16,381 bases of DNA from Bacteroides sp. CAG:709 (lineage in GTDB: Bacteria; Bacteroidota; Bacteroidia; Bacteroidales; UBA932). Numbering within the stretch: position 1 is the stretch's first letter; each line of letters starts with the position of its first letter. The stretch lies in contig FR882188.1 in NCBI GenBank assembly GCA_000434935.1, forward strand, positions 23,119 through 39,499, given 5' to 3'. The notes below the pieces were generated by a model. It saw nothing but the letters and a program-made list of their open reading frames with translations. It ran no database searches and was not told the origin of the DNA. Both the position numbers and the translations under genes were made by a program. Shown piece by piece: positions 7,179 to 13,205 of this stretch.

Positions 7179-8454
7179 TGCCCGCCAGCTCGTTTATGTC
7201 AATGTCCGCAGCCTCATTGCCGAACTGCATGCCCATCGGTATCATCGGCTTGTCCGCCCAGTCCTCGGGTATCGGTTCGTATCCCATCACCTCGCGCTTC
7301 TCGTTCACCGATGCGTTCATCTTGTCGAGAGCGTCGAGCGCGTCTGCCGGCTTCTCCTGAAGCACGTCTATCCTCTGCGTGTCCACCTCCAGCGAGAATT
7401 CCTTGGATAGTCCGCAATAGTTCAGCAGATCCTCGGCGAACTCGTTGGCCATCGGCACCGCGTTCATTTCGAAGATGGTCTTCTTTGCCTCCTTTGCGTT
7501 CTCGTACTTGCTCTGCCCGTAGTAGAGGTCCACCGGAATGTTGTACGCGAAGCACAGCGCCGTGACGGCTTCCTTGTGGCTCTCCAGAATGGCCAAGTCC
7601 ACAGGAGCGTTTCCCAGCGTCTTCACGTCGATAGGGAAGCGCAGCACCTTCGTCTTGCCGAAGTTGTCTTTTGAGTTGAAGTCTCGTTCCAGCTGGTCTC
7701 CTTCAGCCGGTCGCGTGATGCCGGTCAGCTTGTCCTGCGGAGGTGTCACTATGTTGGTGACGCCTCCGTTCTTCAGCGCGATGTCCTCGCGCAAGATGCC
7801 ACTCTGCATCATTGACAGGTACTGATACGCGGACGCAAGGCGTGACGTGCCGAATGCGCTCTGGTCGTCAAGGTTGTAGTCGAAGCTCTCGAACACATCC
7901 GAGAAACGGATGGTCTGGTCACCGGCCAAGCCTTGCAGCCTCACACCTTCCAGGACTGAATCCTGCCCCCATTGCGCGCCGATGCGCCAGGACGGGATAA
8001 CATACATTTCCTTGATTATGCCCAGATTGCGTCCGACGGCTTTCGGAGCATAGACCCAGGCGTCGCCGTACAGCAGTTTGTTGACAGCCCACGCAGTGCC
8101 GAACTTGCGGAGGGTGAAGCGGTCGTTAGGCCGCGCCAGCAGGTCAACGAGCCAATGCTTCTCGACCGGAGTGTCGTCGGATTTCCTCGTCAGAAGCAGG
8201 TACTGCATCACTTCGCCGACATTGCGGGCGATGTAGTTCACCACGCCCTGCACCGGAGCGCTCTGCTGATAGAATTTCTTAATTGTCATGCGGTCCATCT
8301 CCGTGATAGGTGGCAGCTCCAGGCCGCGCGTGCAGTTGGCGATTGCCTGAAGATAGACATTGGTGGCATTCTCGCCGACCTCTCCGTAAAAGCCCTTTAT
8401 TTCGTTTCGCAGGGCCTGTATTTCTTTGGTTGATATGAGACTGAGACCGAACAT
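7171..8454 (-). CDS. Phage portal protein, HK97 family
   Basis: A 427-residue portal subunit. The N-terminal region is helical. It is followed by the typical portal elements FYQQSAPVQGVVNYIARNVG (residues about 61-80), the wing segment KHWLVDLLARPNDRFT, and KLLYGDAWVYAPKA. The stem helix region includes SGILREDIALKNGGVTNIVTPP and the LESHKEAVTALCFAYNIPVDLY element common in HK97 portals. Twelve copies form the vertex through which the terminase pumps DNA. The gene starts 24 bases below a strong hairpin and below the tandem repeat array. The leader before the ATG is A/T-rich without a Shine-Dalgarno. Confidence 0.92.
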   Translation of the reverse strand: MFGLSLISTKEIQALRNEIKGFYGEVGENATNVYLQAIANCTRGLELPPITEMDRMTIKKFYQQSAPVQGVVNYIARNVGEVMQYLLLTRKSDDTPVEKHWLVDLLARPNDRFTLRKFGTAWAVNKLLYGDAWVYAPKAVGRNLGIIKEMYVIPSWRIGAQWGQDSVLEGVRLQGLAGDQTIRFSDVFESFDYNLDDQSAFGTSRLASAYQYLSMMQSGILREDIALKNGGVTNIVTPPQDKLTGITRPAEGDQLERDFNSKDNFGKTKVLRFPIDVKTLGNAPVDLAILESHKEAVTALCFAYNIPVDLYYGQSKYENAKEAKKTIFEMNAVPMANEFAEDLLNYCGLSKEFSLEVDTQRIDVLQEKPADALDALDKMNASVNEKREVMGYEPIPEDWADKPMIPMGMQFGNEAADIDINELAGNA

Positions 8455-8475
8455 ATATAATTCAATTTTGGCCGA

Positions 8476-8498
8476 AAATAACCCCGCCGGGGTTATTT
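8476..8498. terminator. Perfect hairpin upstream of the portal gene
   Basis: An 11-bp perfect inverted repeat (AAATAACCCCG, centre base C, CGGGGTTATTT) lies between the repeat array and the portal start. On the minus strand a TTTT tract ends the stem, so it can act as an intrinsic terminator for the terminase transcript. It lies between motif copy 2 and the portal gene, so if that motif is a promoter the hairpin would sit in the leader and might attenuate transcription. The role is uncertain. Confidence 0.6.
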
Positions 8499-8506
8499 GT
8501 TAATAC

Positions 8507-8530
8507 GTGCATATACGCACGTTTGCGCAC
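8507..8530. promoter_or_regulatory. Intergenic motif copy 2
   Basis: The plus strand reads GTGCATATA, CG, CACGTTTGC, GCAC, matching the motif at 6322-6346. It contains the inverted pair GTGC and GCAC separated by six bases, and merges into the phased decamer array above it. It may be the binding site of a late-gene regulator or of a packaging protein. Confidence 0.4.
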
Positions 8531-8539
8531 TAACGCGTT

Positions 8540-8681
8540 GAAACACGCTAAAACGCGCTAAAACGTGCTGAAAACGTGCTAAAACACGCTAAAACGTACT
8601 AAAACGCGCTAAAACGTGCTAAAACACGCTGAAACGTACCAAAACGTGCTGAAACGTACTGAAAACGTGCTAAAACACGCT
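8540..8681. repeat. Tandem decamer array with phased A-tracts
   Basis: Fourteen units of 10-11 bases follow one another with no spacer. Each has the form AAAAC or GAAAC, then three variable bases, then CT (one CC). The variable bases are only GCG, GTG, ACG or GTA. Four looser units on the same 10-base grid precede the array at 8501-8539. Short A-tracts recur every ten bases for about 140 bp, a spacing that favours intrinsic bending. The array fills the gap between the large terminase and portal genes. No protein is encoded here on the minus strand. Possible roles are a packaging site, an origin or a regulatory region. Confidence 0.85.
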
Positions 8682-8708
8682 ATATCCTGGGGATTGGAGC
8701 GCATTCCG

Positions 8709-9947
8709 TTACCCCTCGCCGATGACGTTCGTCTGCCCGAGGTATCGGAGCTTCGTGACGCAAGCGTAGTTGATTGCATCCATGAGGTGGTCGTTGCCGT
8801 CCTGTGGAATGCTCAAATAGCGGCTCCTGTCCTTCGGGTCCGGCTTCCACGAGTAGCGGTCACTCTCCCACTTGATGTGCTCGCCGACATACTTGACGGA
8901 GAAATATTGCAAGTATGATATTCGCCCTTCCTTGTTCCTGTTGTCCGCCGGCATGGCGCAGAGGTTGTTCATGCGGAGCTCGCCAATGTGCTCCGGTCGA
9001 GCAGGGTCGCAGTAGATGTCAGCCTCGCGGTCCACGCCAAACTCCTCCATATCCTCGTAGATGATCCGGGCGATATGCCCAGCGAGCAGCTTCGGCTGAT
9101 AGCAGACCTCGCGCAGGTAGATGGTCTTCGTGTCGATGTCATAGGCACAGCAGACGACCGCCGTCGGGTCGTTGGCGTAGCCCCAGTCGATGCCGTAGAA
9201 GCAAGGCAGCTTCGGAATGTCTGACAGGGCGATTTCCTTCCAGCGCTTGTATATGATGCCTTCTGACAGCGTGGCCCATTCTCCGAGCCAGATGTTGCGG
9301 TACTTTTCCGGCGCTTCCGCTTCCATCTTGCGCGCCTGCTTGATAATTGAAGGATTAAGATTGTGGATATTGTCTAGGTATGTCGTGGAGATGTAGCAGA
9401 CGTCTCCGATGATGCCATTGAAGCCTTCCGGCACATTCCGGTAGAATCGCTCGTAAATCCAGGAGTGCACGTCCGTAGGGTTGAACGACAGCGCCACGGT
9501 ATTCGGCGCGTCTGGTGTCCTGACAGAGAAGTCGATAGTGTCAAAGAGGACAGGGTCAGTCAATTCTTGCGCCTCGTCCAACACGAATGTCTTGATGCCC
9601 TGTAATGATTTTAGTTTCGCGACCTGATTGCCAGAACTTGCAAGCAGACCTCTGAACAGAATCTTAGCTCCGGTCGTTAGATTGACGATGTCAGCAGCCT
9701 TCACGCGGAAGTGGCTTTCAAGCTCAAGCGCCACGACCTTGTCGCGGAACTCCGGAATTACAGACACCTCCGCAGATGTCATGGTATATCGAGCGAATAG
9801 GATATTATAAGGGTCGCGATAGGTGCTCACACATTGTGAAGTATTTACGGCATAGGACTTGCCGGATGCGCGCCCTCCCTTGACAAGGAAGTAACGCACT
9901 TCCGGCATGACTTTGAAAAGCGGCTTGTATTTCGGCGAAAATAGCAT
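8709..9947 (-). CDS. terL: Terminase large subunit (ATPase and nuclease)
   Basis: The gene encodes 412 residues. The ATPase part holds the Walker A motif GGRASGKS (residues 24-31), Walker B FVLDEAQE (121-128) and a coupling motif ALSFNPT (152-158). The nuclease part holds GIDWGYANDP (252-261, Asp 254), the acidic segment IYCDPARPEH (311-320) and DHLMDAINYA (386-395), whose acidic residues should bind metal. Order and size match PBSX/XtmB-type enzymes of the Terminase_3 group. The protein cuts concatemeric DNA and powers its entry into the head through the portal. Its start overlaps the stop of the upstream small terminase gene by one base, and the repeat array lies just after its stop. Confidence 0.95.
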   Translation of the reverse strand: MLFSPKYKPLFKVMPEVRYFLVKGGRASGKSYAVNTSQCVSTYRDPYNILFARYTMTSAEVSVIPEFRDKVVALELESHFRVKAADIVNLTTGAKILFRGLLASSGNQVAKLKSLQGIKTFVLDEAQELTDPVLFDTIDFSVRTPDAPNTVALSFNPTDVHSWIYERFYRNVPEGFNGIIGDVCYISTTYLDNIHNLNPSIIKQARKMEAEAPEKYRNIWLGEWATLSEGIIYKRWKEIALSDIPKLPCFYGIDWGYANDPTAVVCCAYDIDTKTIYLREVCYQPKLLAGHIARIIYEDMEEFGVDREADIYCDPARPEHIGELRMNNLCAMPADNRNKEGRISYLQYFSVKYVGEHIKWESDRYSWKPDPKDRSRYLSIPQDGNDHLMDAINYACVTKLRYLGQTNVIGEG

Positions 9948-10369
9948 TAATCCTCTTTGTCGTTTTCTTCTTGTTCTTGTTCTTCTTCCTCTCCGAAGTA
10001 GATGGCCGGCGGTTGCGCGTCTCGAAGTATCGCGTCAGCCTCGACCTTCTGCGTGGCCTTGCCGTCCAGCCTGTCGACGATGCTGTCCAAGGTTATGCTG
10101 CTACCTTTCTTTATGTCCTTGATGAGGGCGGATAGATAACCAACCAGCAACAGCGGAAGCTCCGGATCCTGGAGCATCTCGGACGCCTTGTTCTTGTCCG
10201 CCATCAGGATGTTCTCCAGTATCGTGCGGATGTCGTCGTGGCTCAAGCCGATGGCCTTCAGCTTCGTCAGGATGTTAGGACGGCGGCCCTTCTTCTTCGG
10301 CTGGTTCGTGCTGCTGAACCGCGTCTCTCTGCCGATGTTGGCGATGTTCTTGTTTCCTGGTCTCCCCAT
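9947..10369 (-). CDS. Terminase small subunit candidate (DUF5681-like)
   Basis: The gene encodes 140 residues, with GGAGG a few bases before the ATG. The N-terminus is basic (GRETRFSSTNQPKKKGRRPN) and leads into a helical part LTKLKAIGLSHDDIRTILENI. The basic Gly-Arg-Pro-Asn segment followed by short helices is the pattern seen in DUF5681-type proteins that precede large terminase genes. The C-terminal third is acidic (GEEEEQEQEEND). The protein probably recognises viral DNA and regulates the large subunit. Coupling to the large terminase gene by a one-base overlap supports this. The assignment depends on position and general pattern, as small terminases are poorly conserved. Confidence 0.65.
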   Translation of the reverse strand: MGRPGNKNIANIGRETRFSSTNQPKKKGRRPNILTKLKAIGLSHDDIRTILENILMADKNKASEMLQDPELPLLLVGYLSALIKDIKKGSSITLDSIVDRLDGKATQKVEADAILRDAQPPAIYFGEEEEQEQEENDKED

Positions 10370-10385
10370 GTCAAATCCTCCCCGA

Positions 10386-10625
10386 TTAATTGCCGATAGC
10401 GGTTGATGCGTTCTGCTGCATGACGAAGCGGATGCGCTCCGCCGTGTCGAACCTCACGGGGATGCCGTCGGTCACCTTCTTGACTGTCCGCCATGTCAGC
10501 CCTGACAGCTTCGCTATCTGATACACAGACAAGCCGCAGCCACGCACCTCACGCGCCAGCTGTCGCAAGCTCTCGTCGCAGTGCTCCATAAACTGCTCTT
10601 CAGTTATTGTCCTCTGATTGTCCAT
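10386..10625 (-). CDS. Small helix-turn-helix DNA-binding protein
   Basis: The gene encodes 79 residues with AAAGGAG ahead of the ATG. The segment LSVYQIAKLSGLTWRTVKKV (about residues 32-51) is a clear Cro/C1-type helix-turn-helix with the usual Ala-x-x-x-Gly-Leu turn, followed by FDTAERIRFVM. It could regulate the packaging genes just downstream (stop 16 bases before the small terminase start) or bind the viral DNA itself. It is short for a lysogeny repressor and lacks a protease domain, so a maintenance repressor role is unlikely. The fold call is secure and the role is open. Confidence 0.75.
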   Translation of the reverse strand: MDNQRTITEEQFMEHCDESLRQLAREVRGCGLSVYQIAKLSGLTWRTVKKVTDGIPVRFDTAERIRFVMQQNASTAIGN

Positions 10626-10628
10626 ATC

Positions 10629-10727
10629 TCACTCCTTTGCTATGGTTATTATTCCGTCAAAATATTCTTTGTAAAAGTCATAAATCCCTCGGTCAATGGT
10701 TATACATGCCTGCGAGGAAAAATCCAA
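10629..10727 (-). CDS. Possible 32-aa ORF before the HTH gene
   Basis: A TTG-started frame of 32 codons ends at a TGA three bases before the HTH gene ATG. Its last codons (AAG GAG) form the ribosome site of that gene. The product pattern IDRGIYDFYKEYFDGIITIAKE looks protein-like (amphipathic helix) and there is no Shine-Dalgarno for it. The rest of the gap at 10629-10761 shows an A/T-rich leader and no other obvious element. This could equally be chance, so confidence is low. Confidence 0.25.
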   Translation of the reverse strand: MDFSSQACITIDRGIYDFYKEYFDGIITIAKE

Positions 10728-10761
10728 ATCTCATAGATTGTCAGCCATATATTTTTTTTGT

Positions 10762-12048
10762 TTATTCAATTTCTCGTGCGGCGTTAAGCCTTGCGACTAT
10801 CGCCAACTCTTTTTCTGATAATTCCCAGCGCTCCGCCTTTTCTCGCTCCGCCTTTTCTCGCTCCGCCATCACGCCGTCCGAGATTAAATATCCAGATCCG
10901 AAAATCGACTTGCCGACTTTCTTCTGCGATTCAAGGCCTCCTATTCTTTCACTTTCGGCACGCGGGACCACAAAGTCAATCCCATAGCGAGAGTATTGTG
11001 CTACCATTGTAGATGTTACCACGTGCATATCATACTCATATCTCGGTAATTCGCGCCGCTGTTCCCGCAAGTTGTCCTCGTTCGCTTTTTTCAATATTGC
11101 GTATAATTCAGGACATGAACGTACACGAACATTTTGCGGCTCCAAATTCGTCAAGAAGCTAGTATTAACGTCTGCGCCATTTTCATATCTGATTTGAACC
11201 GATATTGGCAATGCAGCAGCAGAAGAAGAAGAAGAGAAGAGTGTCAGCGTTGGCGCGAATAGGAAGTATTTAATTTTGTTAAACTCGAAAAACGAAATTA
11301 TCTCCGAAAGAATGCTAAATGGAGGGTTGTCGACAACAACGCAATCGTGCGGATAGTTCTCATTCTGATAATCGCCATTTGGGTAAAACGGACGGACAAA
11401 GTCCCTTTCCTTTACTCCGTATGTCTTGACGACAAAAGACACGACAGCCTCATACACGTTCTTCGGAGTGTAACAGTCGTCCGTGGTCTTGGCGGTCTGG
11501 AATTTTGCGAGAAAAGCTTGATATTCTTCGTCTTCCTCTCGCAGCTCACCTGCTGCGATTCTTTCCTCAAATTCCTTTTTCTTTTGCTCGATTTCCTCTC
11601 GTTCTGTCAGCTCTTTTTTATTTTCGCCGCATACTTCTCCCCATTCAGGCGGTATGGCAACACCCCAGCCTTCCAGGTCCATGTCGCTCCACTCGTTCGC
11701 CAGTGCGTCAAAATCCCAGTCACCCATGGAGACGTTGTCCTTCGCTACGATCTCCTTCTTCTTTAGGATGGTAGTTCCCTCCGGCACGACGTAGCACGGC
11801 ACCTCGGACATGCCCAGAGCCTTGCACGCCGCATAGCGCATGTTACCGCCGAGGCAGACATACTTGCCCTCGTGATAGTCGACGATGCAGCCGCGCGCCT
11901 CCAGCAGCTCCGGAGTCTCCTCGATTGATGCCTTCAGCTTGTCCAACTGCGCCTTGGTCCACTGCCTAGGGTTGGACGGCAGTCCGGCAATCTGTCCGGT
12001 GTTCATTTCTATCAGATCAATGGCTATTCTTTGGTGTCCTGTTTTCAT
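10762..12048 (-). CDS. ParB-like nuclease-fold and adenine methyltransferase fusion
   Basis: The gene encodes 428 residues. Residues about 20-90 form a ParB/Srx-type domain with PSNPRQW near 24-30 and the conserved GGNMRYAACKAL (67-78). A linker with NVSMGDWDFDALANEW (105-120) is typical of phage ParB-methyltransferases. From about 185 an EcoRI-methylase-like adenine-specific methyltransferase follows, with a CYTPKNVYE start, VRPFYPNGDY in the place of the AdoMet region, and the catalytic DNPPF (240-244). Such fusions probably methylate phage DNA to evade host restriction. Two oddities are a Ser5-Ala3 tract at 272-279 after APTLTLF, and an EREKA repeat near 397-407 from a 15-base tandem repeat at 10829-10867. 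A candidate promoter lies just upstream. Confidence 0.85.
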   Translation of the reverse strand: MKTGHQRIAIDLIEMNTGQIAGLPSNPRQWTKAQLDKLKASIEETPELLEARGCIVDYHEGKYVCLGGNMRYAACKALGMSEVPCYVVPEGTTILKKKEIVAKDNVSMGDWDFDALANEWSDMDLEGWGVAIPPEWGEVCGENKKELTEREEIEQKKKEFEERIAAGELREEDEEYQAFLAKFQTAKTTDDCYTPKNVYEAVVSFVVKTYGVKERDFVRPFYPNGDYQNENYPHDCVVVDNPPFSILSEIISFFEFNKIKYFLFAPTLTLFSSSSSAAALPISVQIRYENGADVNTSFLTNLEPQNVRVRSCPELYAILKKANEDNLREQRRELPRYEYDMHVVTSTMVAQYSRYGIDFVVPRAESERIGGLESQKKVGKSIFGSGYLISDGVMAEREKAEREKAERWELSEKELAIVARLNAAREIE

Positions 12049-12066
12049 TTCCTGGTTTATTTTTTA

Positions 12067-12074
12067 CAAAGTTA
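12067..12074 (-). promoter_or_regulatory. Bacteroidetes-type -7 promoter box
   Basis: The minus strand reads TAACTTTG, an exact match to the TAnnTTTG element used by the primary sigma factor of Bacteroidetes, about 20 bases before the methyltransferase start. A well-placed -33 TTTG is not evident. The gap at 12049-12106 is strongly A/T-rich. It supports a Bacteroidetes host, but the match is short. Confidence 0.45.
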
Positions 12075-12106
12075 ACAAAAAGTAAGTAAAGTAAGTTAAT
12101 TGAAAC

Positions 12107-12535
12107 TTAACCGCTTACGATGAGATAGTCCTTTATTGTCTCGCGGAACTGGTCAAAAGAACGAATGACCACATACCTGTACCCTTGCTCCTCGACGCGC
12201 TTCTGGTAGTCCTTCTGACTGTCCTGCTGCCGCCCTGTGCGTGTCTTCAGCTCCAGCAGCAGCGCGTGGTAGCCTTTTGCCGCGACAAGAAGTATCAGGT
12301 CAGGGAAGCCTGCCTGCGTGCCCATCTGCTTGAATCTTGCGCCCTCGCGTGCGTCACGCCGTCCTCCGTTGGGGGAGTGGTGAAGCAGCCGCGCCAGCTG
12401 CGGGAATTGCAGACGGAACCAACTGACGCATTGCATCTGTAAGTCGTCCTCCGCGTGCCCCTGCCGTTTGCGCGTTTTGCCTGTGACACCTTGCTGCCAC
12501 GCTGCAAGAGCTTTCAATGCCTCGTCATAGCTCAT
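12107..12535 (-). CDS. VRR-NUC domain nuclease
   Basis: The gene encodes 142 residues, with GGAG ahead of the ATG. Residues 28-58 contain the helix and short motif AEDDLQMQCVSWF and HHSPNGG. The nuclease core follows with GFPDLILL (77-84, Asp 79), LLLELKTRTG (92-101, Glu 95 and Lys 97) and the downstream Gln-Lys segment QQDSQKDYQ (103-111). These are the acidic, E-x-K and Gln elements of VRR-NUC proteins, PD-(D/E)xK-type nucleases often found beside phage replication or modification genes and thought to cut branched DNA. It lies directly upstream of the ParB-methyltransferase gene, which hints at a shared DNA-processing role. Confidence 0.85.
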   Translation of the reverse strand: MSYDEALKALAAWQQGVTGKTRKRQGHAEDDLQMQCVSWFRLQFPQLARLLHHSPNGGRRDAREGARFKQMGTQAGFPDLILLVAAKGYHALLLELKTRTGRQQDSQKDYQKRVEEQGYRYVVIRSFDQFRETIKDYLIVSG

Positions 12536-12549
12536 ACTTCTCCATTTTT

Positions 12550-12738
12550 TTACATTTCAAAAACCACATCTTCGTACTTCCGCACGCCGTTTGTGCGTAC
12601 ATAACGAATCGCGCTGAGTATGTCATGATACCTTCCTGACGTGTCCATGTCGCGCCACGTCAGGAATCTCCTGTATTGCGGAACGTAGATTGTTTCTCCG
12701 TAGCCGTTGACGGCCTTTATAACTCTATACTTTATCAT
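12550..12738 (-). CDS. Small hypothetical protein, 62 aa
   Basis: A 62-residue protein rich in Tyr and Arg: it begins MIKYRVIKAVNGYGETIYVP and includes RFLTWRDMDTSGRYHDILSA. No membrane segment or recognised motif is seen. It overlaps the end of the small membrane protein gene by 14 bases and ends 14 bases before the nuclease start. Translation is probably coupled. Family and function are unknown. Confidence 0.6.
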   Translation of the reverse strand: MIKYRVIKAVNGYGETIYVPQYRRFLTWRDMDTSGRYHDILSAIRYVRTNGVRKYEDVVFEM

Positions 12739-12886
12739 GATAATTGTCCAATTCGTATTTAAGTATTAGGCGCCATGATAATGCTAGTGCCACATTATTA
12801 AGAACATTCGTCCAGTCCTTGATTATCACACAAGTTACGGCGGATATTACATTCATTACAATTACAGTAATGCAAATTGTTTTCAT
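12725..12886 (-). CDS. Small membrane protein candidate, 53 aa
   Basis: A 53-codon frame runs from an ATG at 12886 to a TAG at 12725. The product begins MKTICITVIVMNVISAVTCV, a hydrophobic segment of about 20 residues that could span the membrane or act as a signal anchor. A short polar tail ending KYELDNYHDKV follows. It starts seven bases after the stop of the upstream gene and overlaps the next gene by 14 bases, which fills the only gap of that size between the genes at 12894 and 12738. The leader is A/T-rich with no Shine-Dalgarno. Function is unknown; it is too short and single-spanning to name as a holin. Confidence 0.55.
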   Translation of the reverse strand: MKTICITVIVMNVISAVTCVIIKDWTNVLNNVALALSWRLILKYELDNYHDKV

Positions 12887-12893
12887 TTGAGTT

Positions 12894-13163
12894 TTATTTA
12901 TCATCTTTCAATGCTTTTTCGAAGTCGGCAAGACTGTCGCCCACTGAGATTAACTCACTGCCGGTTCCGTCTTTAGAAACAACATTGAGTATTCTCTTAA
13001 ATCGCCGCAGTTCTTGCTCGTATAGTGCAAGCGCACGCTCGTTGGCTATTCTCTTGCCAGTATTGAATAACCTGATTTTGTCACATAAGTTTTTGTTTGC
13101 ACGATTCTGTCTATCAAAACACATAATTTCGCCTCGATACATGCAAAAATCACAAGCTGTCAT
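12894..13163 (-). CDS. Small four-cysteine hypothetical protein
   Basis: The gene encodes 89 residues. The N-terminal third holds cysteines at positions 4, 7, 15 and 27 (CxxC, then C and C after gaps of 7 and 11 residues), which could form a zinc or iron-sulfur site. The remainder is helical and basic-to-acidic (ANERALALYEQELRRFKRIL). No family is recognised. It begins 18 bases past the GC hairpin at 13182-13201 and leads into the tightly spaced genes downstream, so it may be the first gene of a small operon. Confidence 0.6.
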   Translation of the reverse strand: MTACDFCMYRGEIMCFDRQNRANKNLCDKIRLFNTGKRIANERALALYEQELRRFKRILNVVSKDGTGSELISVGDSLADFEKALKDDK

Positions 13164-13181
13164 GATAATTTTCTATTTTAA

Positions 13182-13201
13182 GGCAGGGCAAACGCCCTGC
13201 C
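13182..13201 (-). repeat. GC-rich hairpin just after the variable-protein gene
   Basis: The perfect inverted repeat has 8-bp arms (GGCAGGGC and GCCCTGCC) and a 4-base loop (GTTT on the coding strand), starting four bases after the stop of the gene at 13206-13727. It may end the transcript, although the following bases (TTAAAATAG) are only weakly T-rich. Its size and position also resemble the hairpin that marks target genes of diversity-generating retroelements. Confidence 0.6.
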
Positions 13202-13205
13202 GTTG

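Noticed and set aside
6399..7565. Plus-strand ORF of 388 codons
   Set aside because: It is the antisense of the minor head and portal genes, with Arg/Ser/Pro-rich shadow composition, while the minus strand carries clear family motifs.
8540..8681. CRISPR-like array
   Set aside because: Units are only 10-11 bases and contiguous, with no unique spacers and no cas genes nearby.
8616..8918. Plus-strand ORF of 100 codons across the decamer array (Leu-Lys-His repeats)
   Set aside because: Its repeats come from the 10-base period read three times (30 bases), and two thirds of it runs antisense through the well-supported large terminase gene.
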